Shown: positions 44,026 through 54,509, counted from the first letter of the stretch. The stretch is 64,000 nt of DNA from an uncultured Alphaproteobacteria bacterium (GCA_950054485.1 CATLPD010000002.1:1-64000), one strand, 5' to 3'. Notes: generated by a model not told the origin, from the letters alone. Made by a program: numbers and translations.

Positions 44026-46773
44026 TTATTCTTTTTCAGGTGTTTCCGCCGAATTCTTGTCATCCGAGTTAGGGGCATTATCGCCTTCCTCATTTTCATC
44101 CTCGTCTTCACGCACCATAGCAACAGACACGACTTCTTCGCCTTCAGATACACGGAATAGCGTCACACCAAGCGTTTGACGCCCGACAAAGCGGATGTTT
44201 TCGACCGACATGCGGATCAACTGACCGCCATTTGTCACCATCATGATCTGATCGGTATCGTCGACTTTGAAAGAAGCGACGATTTCACCGTTCTTTTTAT
44301 TCAGTTTCATATTGGCGATTCCTTGACCACCGCGGTTAGCTGCGCGGTATTCATAGGCTGATGTCCGCTTGCCAAATCCTTTTGTAGATACGGTTAAAAG
44401 GAATTCTTCGTTCGCGGCCATTTCCTCGAATTTTTCTGTTGTCAGTGCCGTTTCCGCACCTTCCAGAACTTCATCACTGTCCGAATCTTCCTGATTGCGC
44501 ATTTTATTGGCCATCTTTAAGTAGGCAACGCGCTCTTCGGGTGAATAATCGGTGCTGCGGATAATGGATACCGAGACAACTTCATCGCCTTTGGCCAGCT
44601 TCAGTCCACGGACACCGGTTGAATTACGTCCTGCAAAGACACGCAGCTGGTCCAGTTTAAAGCGAATTGATTTACCCTTGCGGCTGGACAGCACGATATC
44701 GTCTTCCTCTGTACATGTGCGTACGCCAATCAGATTTTCATCGTCGCCCAGCTTCATCGCAATCAAACCGTTCGAACGGATGTTCTTAAAGGCCTCCAGC
44801 TTGTTGCGGCGGATTGTGCCATGCGATGTCGCCAGGACAATATCCAGCTCATCCCACGCGTTTTCATCTTCAGGCAACGGCATCACGACTGAAATCTTTT
44901 CGTCTTTTTCCAGCGGCAGCAAATTGATAAAGGCTTTACCACGTGATTGCGGTGACCCTTCAGGTAGGCGATAGACTTTCATCTTGTGCACCATACCTTT
45001 GGATGTAAAGAACAGAACAGGCGTATGGGTGTTCGCGACAAACATATCTGTTACGAAATCTTCGTCTTTGGTATTCATGCCTGTACGGCCTTTTCCGCCA
45101 CGGCGTTGCGCGCGGTATGTAGACAGTGGCACACGCTTAACGTAGCCGGCATGCGTTACAGTTACGACCATGTCTTCTTGTTGGATCAGATCTTCTATAT
45201 CAGCCTCAAACTCGGCTTCTTTCAGTTGCGTACGACGTGGCGTTGCGAATTTTTCCCTGATTTCGATTAATTCATCTTTTAACAGCGTTAAAAGTTTATC
45301 GCGGTTCGCAAGTAATTCCAGATATTCGGCAATTTGATCTGTAATTGATTTTAATTCGTCAGCGATTTTATCGCGCTCTAGTCCTGTCAGGCGGTGCAGG
45401 CGCAGATCCAGAATCGCTTTCGCCTGAATTTCAGACATTTGATATGTATTGTCATCTGAAATCGGATATTCAGGGTCATCAATTAGTTTGATCAATGGCG
45501 CAACAGAATCGGCAGCCCATTTTTTGGCAAGTAATTGCGCGCGGGCGGTTGCCGGATCAGGTGCATTGCGAATCAATGCAATGATTTCGTCGATGTTGGC
45601 GACTGCAACGGCAAGACCTGCCAATACGTGGGCGCGGTCGCGGGCTTTGTTAAGCTCGTATATCGTACGGCGGGTAATAACCTCTTCGCGGAATTCGACA
45701 AAGGCCTGAAGGATTTCTTTCAGGTTCATCAATTCCGGGCGGCCTTTGTTCAGGGCCAGCATGTTACAGCCGAAGGATGTTTGCAGTTGGGTATAGCGGT
45801 ACAATTGGTTCAGTACGATTTCGCCAATCGCGTCCTTTTTAATCTCGATAACAACGCGGACACCATCGCGATCCGATTCGTCGCGCAGGTCGGCGATCCC
45901 CTCGACCTGTTTGTCGCGGGCCAACTCACCGATTTTTTCCATCAGTTTTGATTTGTTAACCTGATAGGGGATTTCGGTAACGATAATGGCTTCACGGCCT
46001 TTACGGATTTCTTCAATCTCTGCCTTGGCACGGTTAATGACTGACCCTTTACCATGATGATAAGCGCCAAGAATACCGTTGCGCCCAAGGATCTGACCAC
46101 CTGTCGGGAAGTCCGGACCAGGAACGATTTCAATCAGTTCTTCGATTGTGATACCGGGATTGTCAACAATTGCACAGGACGCATCAATGACTTCGCCCAG
46201 GTTGTGCGGCGGTATATTTGTCGCCATACCGACGGCAATACCACCAGCGCCATTGACCAGCAAATTCGGAAAGCGTGCAGGCAGGACATTGGGTTCCAGC
46301 GTTGATTCATCATAGTTCGGGTGCCAGCTGACGGTATCTTTATCGATATCATCCAAAAGGCTTTCAGCAGCTTTGTTCAGGCGGGCCTCGGTATAACGCA
46401 TGGCCGCAGGCGAATCGCCATCCATCGATCCAAAGTTACCCTGACCGTCCACAAGTGGCAGACGCAGCGAGAAATCCTGCGCCATACGTACCATAGAGTT
46501 ATAAATAGCACTATCGCCATGCGGGTGATATTTACCCATGACGTCACCGACAATACGGGCAGATTTTTTGTAGGGTTTGCTGGAATCGTAACCGCCTTCG
46601 CGCATAGCGTAAAGAATGCGGCGGTGCACAGGTTTGAAACCATCACGTACATCGGGCAATGCGCGCGAAACGATAACGCTCATCGCGTAATCGAGATAGC
46701 TGCGCTGCATTTCATCTTCAATAGAGATACGTTCAATGTCCGATGGTGGTGGAGTGATATTATCTGTGCTCAC
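44026..46773 (-). CDS. gyrA: DNA gyrase subunit A
   Basis: This 915-residue subunit breaks and rejoins DNA and, with GyrB, introduces negative supercoils. The catalytic tyrosine is in RYTEARL. The first conserved stretch is [20 protein letters not shown]. The quinolone region reads [19 protein letters not shown] at residues 83-101, with Asn where E. coli has Asp87. The C-terminal beta-propeller carries a GyrA box ([10 protein letters not shown]). An acidic tail ends the protein. The start and length are typical. The gene is convergent with coaD-side genes only at a distance and is transcribed divergently from the HEGFH-protein gene. Confidence 0.97.
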   Translation of the reverse strand: MSTDNITPPPSDIERISIEDEMQRSYLDYAMSVIVSRALPDVRDGFKPVHRRILYAMREGGYDSSKPYKKSARIVGDVMGKYHPHGDSAIYNSMVRMAQDFSLRLPLVDGQGNFGSMDGDSPAAMRYTEARLNKAAESLLDDIDKDTVSWHPNYDESTLEPNVLPARFPNLLVNGAGGIAVGMATNIPPHNLGEVIDASCAIVDNPGITIEELIEIVPGPDFPTGGQILGRNGILGAYHHGKGSVINRAKAEIEEIRKGREAIIVTEIPYQVNKSKLMEKIGELARDKQVEGIADLRDESDRDGVRVVIEIKKDAIGEIVLNQLYRYTQLQTSFGCNMLALNKGRPELMNLKEILQAFVEFREEVITRRTIYELNKARDRAHVLAGLAVAVANIDEIIALIRNAPDPATARAQLLAKKWAADSVAPLIKLIDDPEYPISDDNTYQMSEIQAKAILDLRLHRLTGLERDKIADELKSITDQIAEYLELLANRDKLLTLLKDELIEIREKFATPRRTQLKEAEFEADIEDLIQQEDMVVTVTHAGYVKRVPLSTYRAQRRGGKGRTGMNTKDEDFVTDMFVANTHTPVLFFTSKGMVHKMKVYRLPEGSPQSRGKAFINLLPLEKDEKISVVMPLPEDENAWDELDIVLATSHGTIRRNKLEAFKNIRSNGLIAMKLGDDENLIGVRTCTEEDDIVLSSRKGKSIRFKLDQLRVFAGRNSTGVRGLKLAKGDEVVSVSIIRSTDYSPEERVAYLKMANKMRNQEDSDSDEVLEGAETALTTEKFEEMAANEEFLLTVSTKGFGKRTSAYEYRAANRGGQGIANMKLNKKNGEIVASFKVDDTDQIMMVTNGGQLIRMSVENIRFVGRQTLGVTLFRVSEGEEVVSVAMVREDEDENEEGDNAPNSDDKNSAETPEKE

Positions 46774-46891
46774 AGGTAGACCTTTTAATCGTTATTTTAT
46801 GATAGCTCGCGACATTTTTAGCACTTTTGCGGGCCGCATACAAATTAAAAACAACTTGCAGTAAATGGCTGAAATATGGTAATATTTTCTT

Positions 46892-47968
46892 ATGAAAAAT
46901 AAGGTTTCTGCGAGCTTTGCAGATATGCAATCAATCAAGAAGGCTAATCGCGTACTTTTTAATGAAATTCTGCGAATAAAGCAGCATGCGCCTTATTTCG
47001 GCGGCGCTGTCATTGACTGGTTGAAAGATAATGAAGTCGAGGTCATCTTTGACCGCTCCCTAAACGTGTTTGGAATGTGCACATATGCTGATGGAAAACC
47101 AACCTTGCATATTAACCCTGAAAACCCTGAAATGTTTAACGAGATGATTTTTCATGAAGGCTTTCACGCCATACAGCTATCAACAGGTAAATTTCATGCA
47201 ATATATAATAAGTCTTTAGAAGAAAGCATGATCGATCTGTTTTCAATGGAGGCTGGTGCAATTTCTTTTGCCGCCATGGGACAATATGAAATGCGGCTTA
47301 ACGGTGAGCGCAATGCGTTTGAAGTCCGCAAGTCATATAGTAAACATGAAAGAGGTATGAATGAGGTATATAGAGGCTTCGAGCAATCCTATCAAAGTGC
47401 CGGTCATGAGATCACAGATGTAATTGAGCGCCTGAAGGTTGCCGGTAAACAGACCTTTGCGGATACATTTAAAAATCCCGTTCTAATAAATGATTACATG
47501 AATACTTATCTTAGCATGTTCGCTGATTTCATGAATCAGTTCTCGATGTTCAGTGGACTATATTGTTTTGATCGTGTTGACCCGCTTTTATCAGGCATTT
47601 TGCCTGATGGGGATAGCCTGAGCGAGACTTTCAACAAACAGACAGCTATGAACGATACTTATTCAACCATGGCGGGTCTAAAAGATGCCGTTGCTTGGCT
47701 GGAATATAACCGTATCAGTAAGAACGCAGGAAAGTTTCATTTTTCGAAGGTTAAAGCTGCGAAAGATCGTCTCGTTGAATATAATAATCCGTATCGCGAT
47801 ATACCGTACGAAGCTTTCGAAACAGCCTTTCTGGGAAACCTTTGTCAGCCAGATGCAAAGCAAAAAACAATTAAAGAAATTCTTGATATCCTCAGCGGTG
47901 ATCAAATCGCGCATCAATTGCACTTCGATTTTTCCAAGCCGTTTCCTTCAAAAAGATCAAATCCTTAA
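46892..47968 (+). CDS. HEGFH metallopeptidase-like protein (DUF6782-like)
   Basis: This 358-residue soluble protein has one clear feature: MIFHEGFHAIQLSTGKF near residue 90, an H-E-x-x-H zinc-peptidase motif. About 20 residues later comes SLEESMIDLFSMEAGAI, which could supply a glutamate third ligand. I recall a domain family called DUF6782, described as a putative metallopeptidase, with this pattern; I could not check it. There is no signal peptide, so any activity is cytoplasmic. The remaining sequence is helical and not recognised. It stands alone between gyrA and hppA. Confidence 0.65.
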   Translation: MKNKVSASFADMQSIKKANRVLFNEILRIKQHAPYFGGAVIDWLKDNEVEVIFDRSLNVFGMCTYADGKPTLHINPENPEMFNEMIFHEGFHAIQLSTGKFHAIYNKSLEESMIDLFSMEAGAISFAAMGQYEMRLNGERNAFEVRKSYSKHERGMNEVYRGFEQSYQSAGHEITDVIERLKVAGKQTFADTFKNPVLINDYMNTYLSMFADFMNQFSMFSGLYCFDRVDPLLSGILPDGDSLSETFNKQTAMNDTYSTMAGLKDAVAWLEYNRISKNAGKFHFSKVKAAKDRLVEYNNPYRDIPYEAFETAFLGNLCQPDAKQKTIKEILDILSGDQIAHQLHFDFSKPFPSKRSNP

Positions 47969-48096
47969 CAGGTTCATCCTTCGTTCCAAGCTTATGAAAA
48001 CGCTGGGCGTTTTATGAAATTTTTTCGTTGGGAATCAAAAGGAACTCTGCTATCACTTTTCTGTTAAGTGGAAAATAACTCTAAGGAAAAAACAAA

Positions 48097-50190
48097 ATGG
48101 AAACATCTATTTGGGTTGTCGGATGTGGTGTTTTGGCTTTGCTATACGGCTGGTTAGTCGGTGCAAAAGTCATGCGCGCCAAAGAAGGCAATAACAAAAT
48201 GAAATCCATTGCATCTGCGATTCAAGAAGGTGCAAAGGCTTATCTAAACCGCCAGTACAAAACAATTGGTTTTGTTGGCGTTATCGTAGCAGTTCTTCTG
48301 GGCTGGCTCATGAATATCGAAGTCGCTGTCGGCTTCCTTATTGGTGCGATCCTGTCCGGTTTGGCCGGCTACATTGGTATGAACGTCTCTGTCCGTGCAA
48401 ACGTACGTACAGCACAAGCTGCCCGTCAGGGGCTGCAACCGGCTTTGAACGTTGCCTTTAAATCAGGTGCCGTAACAGGTCTTTTGGTTGTTGGTCTGGG
48501 TCTGCTGGGTGTTGCGATGTACTACTACGGTCTTCTGGCGCGTGACTATGAAACACGCGAGATTCTGGAAGCATTGGTTGCTTTGGGCTTTGGTGCATCA
48601 TTGATTTCAATCTTTGCCCGTTTGGGCGGCGGTATCTTCACTAAAGGTGCGGATGTTGGTGCTGACCTGGTTGGTAAGGTTGAAGCAAACATGGCCGAAG
48701 ACGATCCAAGAAACCCAGCCTGTATCGCAGATAACGTTGGTGACAACGTCGGTGACTGTGCCGGTATGGCAGCTGACTTGTTCGAGACATATGCTGTAAC
48801 AATCGTTGCAACCATGTTGATCGCAGCCAGCCTGTTCGCTGGTGAAACTATGAGCCTGATGATGGAACTGCCACTGATGATTGGTGCGCTGTGTATCGTT
48901 GGTTCGATTGCCGGTACGTTCTTTGTACGTCTGGGCAACAGCACAAACATTATGGGCGCGCTTTACCGCGGCTTTATCGTAAGTGCTTTGGTTTCTGCCG
49001 GTCTGATCTATTACATCATCAAAACACAAATCGGCCTTGATGAAGGTATCGATTTTGCAAACGGTACAGTCTCAACAGGTCGTGACCTGTTATATTGTGC
49101 ATTTGTTGGTTTGGGTGTAACAGCTTTGCTGATCTGGATCACAGAATATTATACATCAACAGAATACCGTCCGGTACGTGAAGTGGCCCGTGCATCTGAA
49201 ACAGGTCATGGCACAAACGTAATCGCGGGTCTTGCCGTTTCTATGGAAGCGACAGCTCTGCCGGTTCTGGTTATCTGTGGTGGTATCTTCCTGGCCTTCG
49301 GTTATGCCGGTCTTTACGGTATTGCTTTGGCTGCAACAACAATGCTGGCACTGGCCGGTATGGTTGTCGCTCTGGATGCTTACGGCCCGGTAACAGATAA
49401 CGCTGGTGGTATTGCTGAAATGTCAAACATGCCTGAAAAAGTACGTGTGACAACTGATGCTCTGGATGCTGTCGGTAACACAACCAAAGCCGTAACAAAA
49501 GGTTACGCGATCGGTTCTGCCGGTCTGGCTGCTCTGGTTCTGTTTGCGGCCTTTACGGAGGAACTGGCATACTACTTCCCGGCGATTGAAGTTGAATTCC
49601 CGCTGGACGAGCCGTTTGTAATCATCGGCCTGTTCATTGGTGGTTTGCTGCCGTATCTGTTCAGTGCTATGTGTATGACAGCTGTTGGACGCGCTGCGGC
49701 TTCAATCGTGATTGAAGTACGTCGCCAGTTCAAAGAAATCAAAGGCATCATGACAGGTAAAGGTAAGCCTGAGTATGGTAAAGCCGTTGACTTGCTGACA
49801 CGCGCTGCGATCAAGGAAATGATCGTCCCATCACTTCTGCCGGTTCTGGCCCCAGTTGGTCTGTTCCTGTTGGTATGGTGGTTGGATGATAACCTTGTAT
49901 CTGCATTCCAGGCAGTCGGCGCAATGCTGGTCGGTACAATTGTAACCGGTCTGTTCGTTGCGATCTCTATGACATCTGGTGGTGGCGCATGGGATAACGC
50001 CAAAAAGTACATCGAAGAAGGCCATTTCGGAGGCAAGAACTCTGAAGCGCACAAAGCGGCCGTAACCGGTGATACCGTTGGTGACCCCTATAAGGATACA
50101 GCAGGTCCAGCTGTTAACCCATTGATTAAGATCACAAACATTGTTGCGATCTTATTGGTGGCCGTTGCAGCACGCATGCTGACCCAGTAA
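48097..50190 (+). CDS. hppA: K+-independent proton-translocating pyrophosphatase
   Basis: This 697-residue inner membrane pump of about 16 spans couples pyrophosphate hydrolysis to H+ export. The signature [11 protein letters not shown] with [20 protein letters not shown] near residue 200 binds Mg-PPi. Residue context [16 protein letters not shown] (Lys after GNTT) marks the K+-independent class, whose K+-dependent counterpart has Ala there. The ribosome-binding site AAGGA lies 10 bases ahead. A strong terminator follows. Confidence 0.95.
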   Translation: METSIWVVGCGVLALLYGWLVGAKVMRAKEGNNKMKSIASAIQEGAKAYLNRQYKTIGFVGVIVAVLLGWLMNIEVAVGFLIGAILSGLAGYIGMNVSVRANVRTAQAARQGLQPALNVAFKSGAVTGLLVVGLGLLGVAMYYYGLLARDYETREILEALVALGFGASLISIFARLGGGIFTKGADVGADLVGKVEANMAEDDPRNPACIADNVGDNVGDCAGMAADLFETYAVTIVATMLIAASLFAGETMSLMMELPLMIGALCIVGSIAGTFFVRLGNSTNIMGALYRGFIVSALVSAGLIYYIIKTQIGLDEGIDFANGTVSTGRDLLYCAFVGLGVTALLIWITEYYTSTEYRPVREVARASETGHGTNVIAGLAVSMEATALPVLVICGGIFLAFGYAGLYGIALAATTMLALAGMVVALDAYGPVTDNAGGIAEMSNMPEKVRVTTDALDAVGNTTKAVTKGYAIGSAGLAALVLFAAFTEELAYYFPAIEVEFPLDEPFVIIGLFIGGLLPYLFSAMCMTAVGRAAASIVIEVRRQFKEIKGIMTGKGKPEYGKAVDLLTRAAIKEMIVPSLLPVLAPVGLFLLVWWLDDNLVSAFQAVGAMLVGTIVTGLFVAISMTSGGGAWDNAKKYIEEGHFGGKNSEAHKAAVTGDTVGDPYKDTAGPAVNPLIKITNIVAILLVAVAARMLTQ

Positions 50191-50210
50191 GTCACAACTG
50201 ACTAAAAATC

Positions 50211-50244
50211 AAAGCCCCGTTCATTGCGAGCGGGGCTTTTTTTT
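50211..50244 (+). terminator. Terminator of hppA
   Basis: AAAGCCCCG and CGGGGCTTT form a 9-bp stem with an 11-base loop, followed by eight T. Confidence 0.93.
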
Positions 50245-50258
50245 ATTAGAAAACCCTA

Positions 50259-50287
50259 TTGACATATTGTGAATCTTGGTTTATTTT
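50259..50287 (+). promoter_or_regulatory. Promoter of the following orphan gene
   Basis: TTGACA (50259-50264), a 17-base spacer and TATTTT (50282-50287). The start codon at 50324 is about 30 bases after the expected transcription start. Confidence 0.6.
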
Positions 50288-50323
50288 CATAAGAATCAAC
50301 TTATTTATGTAAAAAGATATGTC

Positions 50324-50746
50324 ATGAAAGCATTTATTGGAAAAAATTTGAAGCTTGCTGGTTATCAAGTTACGAAAAATAATAACGGCGAACTTACCGA
50401 AACATTCGCAGTTTTTGCTAAAAAAGATGTCGATGTCGAAAATCTGCCGGAGCTGAGTATGTGTGACTTGTTACAAGGCAAGGATCAGCCTTATTTCTCG
50501 GTATATTCAGCAAATCTAATTAATTTAATCTTGGCGGCTACCATAGAGGATATGAGCCATGCAGGTTATAAAGGCCAGGTGAAAGAATTTGAGAATGTCA
50601 TGAATAACTTCTCTAAAGAGGAGTTACAAGAAATCTTGATGAATATAACGAAGCTGGATGTGTCTAAAGTTCAAACGCCTAATGGAGCAGATATCAGCAT
50701 TTACTTGCCTGTGACCGGAGCTAAGCCGCAAGTTAAGTTAAAGTAA
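50324..50746 (+). CDS. Hypothetical small cytoplasmic protein
   Basis: This 140-residue protein starts MKAFIGKNLKLAGYQVTKNN. It has no signal peptide, membrane segment or known motif. The N-terminal half looks like beta strands (TETFAVFAKKDVDVENLPEL) and the middle is helical (LINLILAATIEDMSHAGYKG). I chose the ATG at 50324 rather than an upstream non-ATG start, because the promoter leaves about a 30-base leader. It is monocistronic and AT-rich compared with hppA upstream. The function is unknown. Confidence 0.65.
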   Translation: MKAFIGKNLKLAGYQVTKNNNGELTETFAVFAKKDVDVENLPELSMCDLLQGKDQPYFSVYSANLINLILAATIEDMSHAGYKGQVKEFENVMNNFSKEELQEILMNITKLDVSKVQTPNGADISIYLPVTGAKPQVKLK

Positions 50747-50837
50747 TTTTGCATTTGATAAATGGATCGCTTAGGGTTTGAATTTTATAAGAACGCCCGC
50801 CTTCTAGGGCTCTTGAATTTAAGGCTGAGAGTGTTTC

Positions 50838-51500
50838 TTACTTAAACCTCTGATTAAATCTATCTAAATGAGATTTATTGATTGCAGCCATTTTATTTTT
50901 TTCCGTGAATATATTTTTGTACCATGGGGCGTTAAGCATATTGCCTTTTTCGTCATAAAAAGCCTTTTCAGAATTGTATGTTGGCCGCTTGTAAAGATCG
51001 TAATAAAGAACTGTTTCATCGTCACTCTTAATACGATCTTTCACCTTGGAGAATATACTTGATAGGTTAGGCGCTTTGGCTTTAACTGCTTTTCTAATGG
51101 GCATAGTTTTGTGTTTTGCAAATCCCAGGGGGCCAAGCATTAGAAATTCATAGATGTCTTTTGCGTCATCATTTGAAGAATTTAAAGCTTTCTTTCGTGC
51201 GATGTAGATCAGGGGCGGGGGCGGGGGATCCAATGGGTCACTATAAGATAAAACACCGTCAATGAATTCTTCTTGTTTCTCGGCTGTGATGTCAATTGTG
51301 GCGCCATAAGAAATCAATAGCGTTACAAGGGGAAAGTTTTCATTTTCTATGGCCCAGTATAGTGGGGCGGCACCACCAAAATCAAAATTCTTGTAGTTAG
51401 GGTTAGCGCCACTTTCCAATAAAGTTTTTATTTCGGAGAGGTCGGCATATTTATTACTGCTTTGTTTCCAAAGTTTTTTATTGAGTTCGAACTGGTTCAT
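50838..51500 (-). CDS. Ankyrin-repeat protein
   Basis: This 220-residue protein begins MNQFELNKKLWKQSSNKY. Ankyrin units are visible: DLSEIKTLLESGANPNYKNF, then AAPLYWAIENENFPLVTLLI followed by SYGATIDITAEK. A Pro-rich stretch (DPLDPPPPPLIYIARKKA) and a basic C-terminus (NKSHLDRFNQRFK) follow. I chose the third in-frame ATG, which has an AAAGGCG Shine-Dalgarno at the right distance; two upstream ATGs lack one. Ankyrin proteins mediate protein binding, and the partner is unknown. It is divergent from the LysR regulator. Confidence 0.75.
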   Translation of the reverse strand: MNQFELNKKLWKQSSNKYADLSEIKTLLESGANPNYKNFDFGGAAPLYWAIENENFPLVTLLISYGATIDITAEKQEEFIDGVLSYSDPLDPPPPPLIYIARKKALNSSNDDAKDIYEFLMLGPLGFAKHKTMPIRKAVKAKAPNLSSIFSKVKDRIKSDDETVLYYDLYKRPTYNSEKAFYDEKGNMLNAPWYKNIFTEKNKMAAINKSHLDRFNQRFK

Positions 51501-51568
51501 TTTCATCGCCTTTATTTGGTTTCTATCAGGGAGACATGACATAAAACTAAGTTATAAAAAACACTTTC

Positions 51569-51599
51569 TTTTGCATAACGATTATGCAAAAATGCATAA
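51569..51599. promoter_or_regulatory. LysR-type operator with three heptamer half-sites
   Basis: TGCATAA (51572-51578), TTATGCA (51582-51588) and TGCATAA (51593-51599) alternate in orientation. The first two form the 10-bp-arm palindrome TTTTGCATAA-CGA-TTATGCAAAA. They occupy the gap between the divergent ankyrin and LysR genes and abut the LysR start codon. This geometry fits autoregulation and possible control of the ankyrin gene. Confidence 0.7.
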
Positions 51600-52477
51600 T
51601 GGACAGGATAAATTTAAATGATTTTGTATATGTTTTGGCTTTGTTGCGGGGCGGAACATTGACACGGGCCGGAGAGATACTGGATGTAAATTACACCACA
51701 GTTGCCCGTAATATTAAAAAAATTGAAGAATTTGCAAACGTTAAATTATTTAAAGAGGGAAACGGCAGATATGTCCCGACAGAGCTGACGTGCTTATTAA
51801 TGTCGGATTTAGAGCAAATGGAAGAGACCTTTAAGAATTTAAAAGATAAACTGGCAAAGTTTCACAAAGCCAATAATGAAAAGATAGTCATTACCTGCCC
51901 AAGTTCTGTAGCACAATATCTGGTATTGCCATTGTTTGACGAATTTAGAAAGATTTATCCTGGCATAGAACTCGTGATTTCAGGAAACTCCGATTTAGTA
52001 GACTTAAATTGTGGAAGCGCAGATATTGCATTGCGTGTCACGAATGACCCACCCGAGAATTTAATTGGATATAAAGTGGGTACAATCACACGGGCTGTTT
52101 ATTGTTCACAACACTATTATAACAATCATTTCACGGCGAAAGACGTAGCGTTAACAATTTTATCGCCCTTAAAAACAGATAGTGAAGTTGAAGAAGCCTT
52201 GAACATTAAAGGGAGTGTAGGCCCGAACTATATCAACCTTGACGGCATGAAAATTATGCAGACCTCCATAGAGGCTGGCTTGGGTATAGGTGCTCTACCT
52301 TGTTATATTGGCGATAACATGCCGGGCCTTGTTAAGATACCTGACAGTAACTTAAAAACCGAATATGATTTCTGGATTCTTAATCACCCTGCGGACAAGA
52401 AATCATCCAGCCTTAAAAATTTCAAATCCTTTTTCATTGATAAAATGAGAACGAAAAGGGATCTGTTTGTGAAATAG
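51599..52477 (+). CDS. LysR-family transcriptional regulator
   Basis: This 292-residue regulator has an N-terminal winged helix-turn-helix (GGTLTRAGEILDVNYTTVAR, residues about 18-37) and a type 2 periplasmic-binding-like effector domain (ITCPSSVAQYLVLPLFDEF at about 98-116). The start MDRINLNDFVYVL is the usual LysR N-terminus. An ATG 15 bases upstream lies inside the operator and is rejected. No Shine-Dalgarno is visible, so the message may be leaderless or nearly so. The divergent ankyrin gene is the natural target candidate. The ligand is unknown. Confidence 0.88.
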   Translation: MDRINLNDFVYVLALLRGGTLTRAGEILDVNYTTVARNIKKIEEFANVKLFKEGNGRYVPTELTCLLMSDLEQMEETFKNLKDKLAKFHKANNEKIVITCPSSVAQYLVLPLFDEFRKIYPGIELVISGNSDLVDLNCGSADIALRVTNDPPENLIGYKVGTITRAVYCSQHYYNNHFTAKDVALTILSPLKTDSEVEEALNIKGSVGPNYINLDGMKIMQTSIEAGLGIGALPCYIGDNMPGLVKIPDSNLKTEYDFWILNHPADKKSSSLKNFKSFFIDKMRTKRDLFVK

Positions 52478-52481
52478 TGTT

Positions 52482-52970
52482 TTAATTGTTGCCGGACTGG
52501 GCCTTGTTGGCTGACCCGCCGACACCGTTGAATCTACCGATATTACCAACCAGTTGCTGCAGGACTGTAAATTCTTTACCGGCTGTCGGTGTTTCGCGAT
52601 CCACAAAATCAACATTCTGCGCCATATCCGGGTTTAACTGCTGAACATCCGTCAAAACACCATTCTCGTCGAAATCGACTTGAACCAATTTGCGCTCGGT
52701 AATCTCGTATTTGAAAACGCCCATACGCTCGGAAGTATGGCCGGCATAATACCAGGTCTCGCCAAGGTCTTGTTTATTAAACGGGGCAACGAATGTGGGT
52801 GGCCCCCAGGCTTGAGTAACGTCGTACTGCGTTGTCACATTGGGCTGCACTTGCTGCAGTTTGCTGTCTGATACGATATTACCGCGTGTATTTACGCTGG
52901 GTGTGCAGGCAGATGTCAGGATAACCCCCGCAATTGCGACACTACAAACAAGCCATTTTTGTTTTTTCAT
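52482..52970 (-). CDS. bamE: Outer membrane assembly lipoprotein BamE
   Basis: This 162-residue lipoprotein of the beta-barrel assembly complex has a signal peptide and lipobox (VAIAGVILTSAC). The SmpA/OmlA domain contains VTTQYDVTQAWGPPTFVAPF and ETWYYAGHTSERMG. It stabilises BamA-BamD in the outer membrane. The C-terminal 25 residues are Gly, Asn and Ser rich. It is convergent with the LysR gene, 4 bases apart, and divergent from the exonuclease gene. Confidence 0.92.
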   Translation of the reverse strand: MKKQKWLVCSVAIAGVILTSACTPSVNTRGNIVSDSKLQQVQPNVTTQYDVTQAWGPPTFVAPFNKQDLGETWYYAGHTSERMGVFKYEITERKLVQVDFDENGVLTDVQQLNPDMAQNVDFVDRETPTAGKEFTVLQQLVGNIGRFNGVGGSANKAQSGNN

Positions 52971-53039
52971 GAATTTGCTCTTGTTCTTAAATGATTTCTC
53001 TGTCTTAATTTATACCAAATTATACAGAAAGGAAAGAAC

Positions 53040-53639
53040 ATGTCGAACACAGTTGTGATCGTAGATACGGAATTTACCAGTTGGGAAGGCGCTTTGGAAA
53101 ATAATTGGGGTGAAGATTGGCAACATCGCGAAATCATCCAGATATCAGCAATGAAAATTGATAAAAACACGCTGGAGGTCAAGGATACATTTGATCGTCT
53201 GGTTTTGCCGGAAATAAACCCTCTATTGTCCGATTTTATCGTTGATTTTACGGGGATCACAAATGAAAAAGTACAGTTGGAAGGTATCCCGTTTGAAGAA
53301 GCCTTTGAAAAGTTTACCAACTTTGTTGATAACGATATGGTCTGGTGCTATGGCTGGGATGGGGAGGTTTTTGAAGAAAACATTCATCTGATCGGTCGTT
53401 GCGAATGGCACGAAACATTGAAATTCCAGACTTTGCACCCATATTTCAAGGCGCAGGGCGTTGATACATCCAAAATCAATTCCGGCAAGCTCGCGAATTA
53501 TTTCGGTGTCGATATCGAGATCCATGAACATAACGCGATGGATGATGTGACATCGATTGTTGCCGCCCTATATCACCTTAAGGAGAAAGGGCAGTCGATG
53601 CCTTTTGATCAGGATGAATATTTGAAAAAGGCAGGATAA
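53040..53639 (+). CDS. DEDD-family 3'-5' exonuclease
   Basis: This 199-residue exonuclease of the RNase T/DnaQ fold has motif I VIVDTEFTSWEG (D-x-E near residue 8). Motif II lies around the DMVWCYGWDGEVFEENI stretch, and motif III is EHNAMDDVTSIVAAL (H-x-x-x-x-D). The Shine-Dalgarno AAAGGAAAG is strong. It shares one base with the DUF177 gene (TAATG), so the two are coupled. The substrate, RNA or DNA, is not determined. Confidence 0.85.
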   Translation: MSNTVVIVDTEFTSWEGALENNWGEDWQHREIIQISAMKIDKNTLEVKDTFDRLVLPEINPLLSDFIVDFTGITNEKVQLEGIPFEEAFEKFTNFVDNDMVWCYGWDGEVFEENIHLIGRCEWHETLKFQTLHPYFKAQGVDTSKINSGKLANYFGVDIEIHEHNAMDDVTSIVAALYHLKEKGQSMPFDQDEYLKKAG

Positions 53640-54199
53640 TGACACACCCCAAGAAAAATCCGGATATTGAATTTTCACGCCCTCTTGCGATTCAGGACAT
53701 ATCCGAACAGCAGCCTTTAAATAAATCGATTAAGGCAGATCAGGAAGAACAGGAAGCGCTCGCCGAGCGTTTCGACCTGATCGAAATGTCAGGCCTGACG
53801 GCTGAACTGACCCTGAAACGTGAAATGGCTGGGCATATGGTTCGCGTTGACGGGCATTTTAAGGTTGATGTCGTTCAAAAATGCGTTGTCACGCTGGAGC
53901 CGGTGCCGGATAGCTTAGATGCCAAGTTTGAGGCGTTTTTTACAGACATCAAACCCCCGACGTCGATTGTGGACGAAGTTGAAATGAAATCCGAAATAGA
54001 TGATCCCGAATTTGTACAGGATGGGGTTATTGATTTGGGCGAGCTGGTGGCACAATATATCGCGCTGGAACTTGATCCATACCCGCGCAAGGGCGATGTG
54101 CATCACGATCTTACAGATGATGATCTGCCGCCCGAGCAGGTAGAGAAAAAAGGCAAGACCCATCGCCCATTTGAAGTTTTGAAGGATTTGAAGAAATAA
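53639..54199 (+). CDS. yceD: DUF177/YceD family protein
   Basis: This 186-residue protein is usually encoded just before rpmF, as here (131 bases). It has the conserved MVRVDGHFKVDVVQKCVVTLEPV, with the Cys of the family, and an acidic centre ending GVIDLGELVAQYIALELDPY. In E. coli YceD is linked to 23S rRNA accumulation, and the same role is likely here. The acidic, soluble, all-beta/helix layout fits. Confidence 0.88.
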   Translation: MTHPKKNPDIEFSRPLAIQDISEQQPLNKSIKADQEEQEALAERFDLIEMSGLTAELTLKREMAGHMVRVDGHFKVDVVQKCVVTLEPVPDSLDAKFEAFFTDIKPPTSIVDEVEMKSEIDDPEFVQDGVIDLGELVAQYIALELDPYPRKGDVHHDLTDDDLPPEQVEKKGKTHRPFEVLKDLKK

Positions 54200-54329
54200 A
54201 ATCAAAGAATCCTTGCCAAAAAAGCGAAATCAGGTTAAAAACGGCCTTGAATTTTTGCGGCTGTTCGGTTATGTATACCATTGAACTTAATAACGGCGGC
54301 AGTAACGTCAAAACGAAATAGGTGTTAAA

Positions 54330-54509
54330 ATGGCAGTTCCAAAGAAGAAAACTTCGAAATCAAAACGCAACATGCGTCGTTCGCATCACGCATTGTCTAA
54401 CCCATCATATGTGGAAGACAAAAACACAGGCGAATACGTACGCCCACACCACGTTGACCTGAAAACAGGTATGTATCGTGGTAAGCAAATTATCGACATT
54501 ACAGAATAA
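54330..54509 (+). CDS. rpmF: Ribosomal protein bL32
   Basis: This 59-residue protein begins [20 protein letters not shown], the canonical bL32 N-terminus, and ends [11 protein letters not shown]. It is a structural protein of the 50S subunit. A GGTG-like ribosome-binding site lies just before the start. The gene lies in the alphaproteobacterial order DUF177-rpmF-plsX-fabH. The zinc-binding cysteines of some bL32 forms are absent, so this is the C-minus type. Confidence 0.97.
   Translation: MAVPKKKTSKSKRNMRRSHHALSNPSYVEDKNTGEYVRPHHVDLKTGMYRGKQIIDITE

Noticed and set aside
51584-51598. Earlier ATG for the LysR gene
   Set aside because: It lies inside the palindromic operator and adds residues that are not part of the LysR N-terminus.
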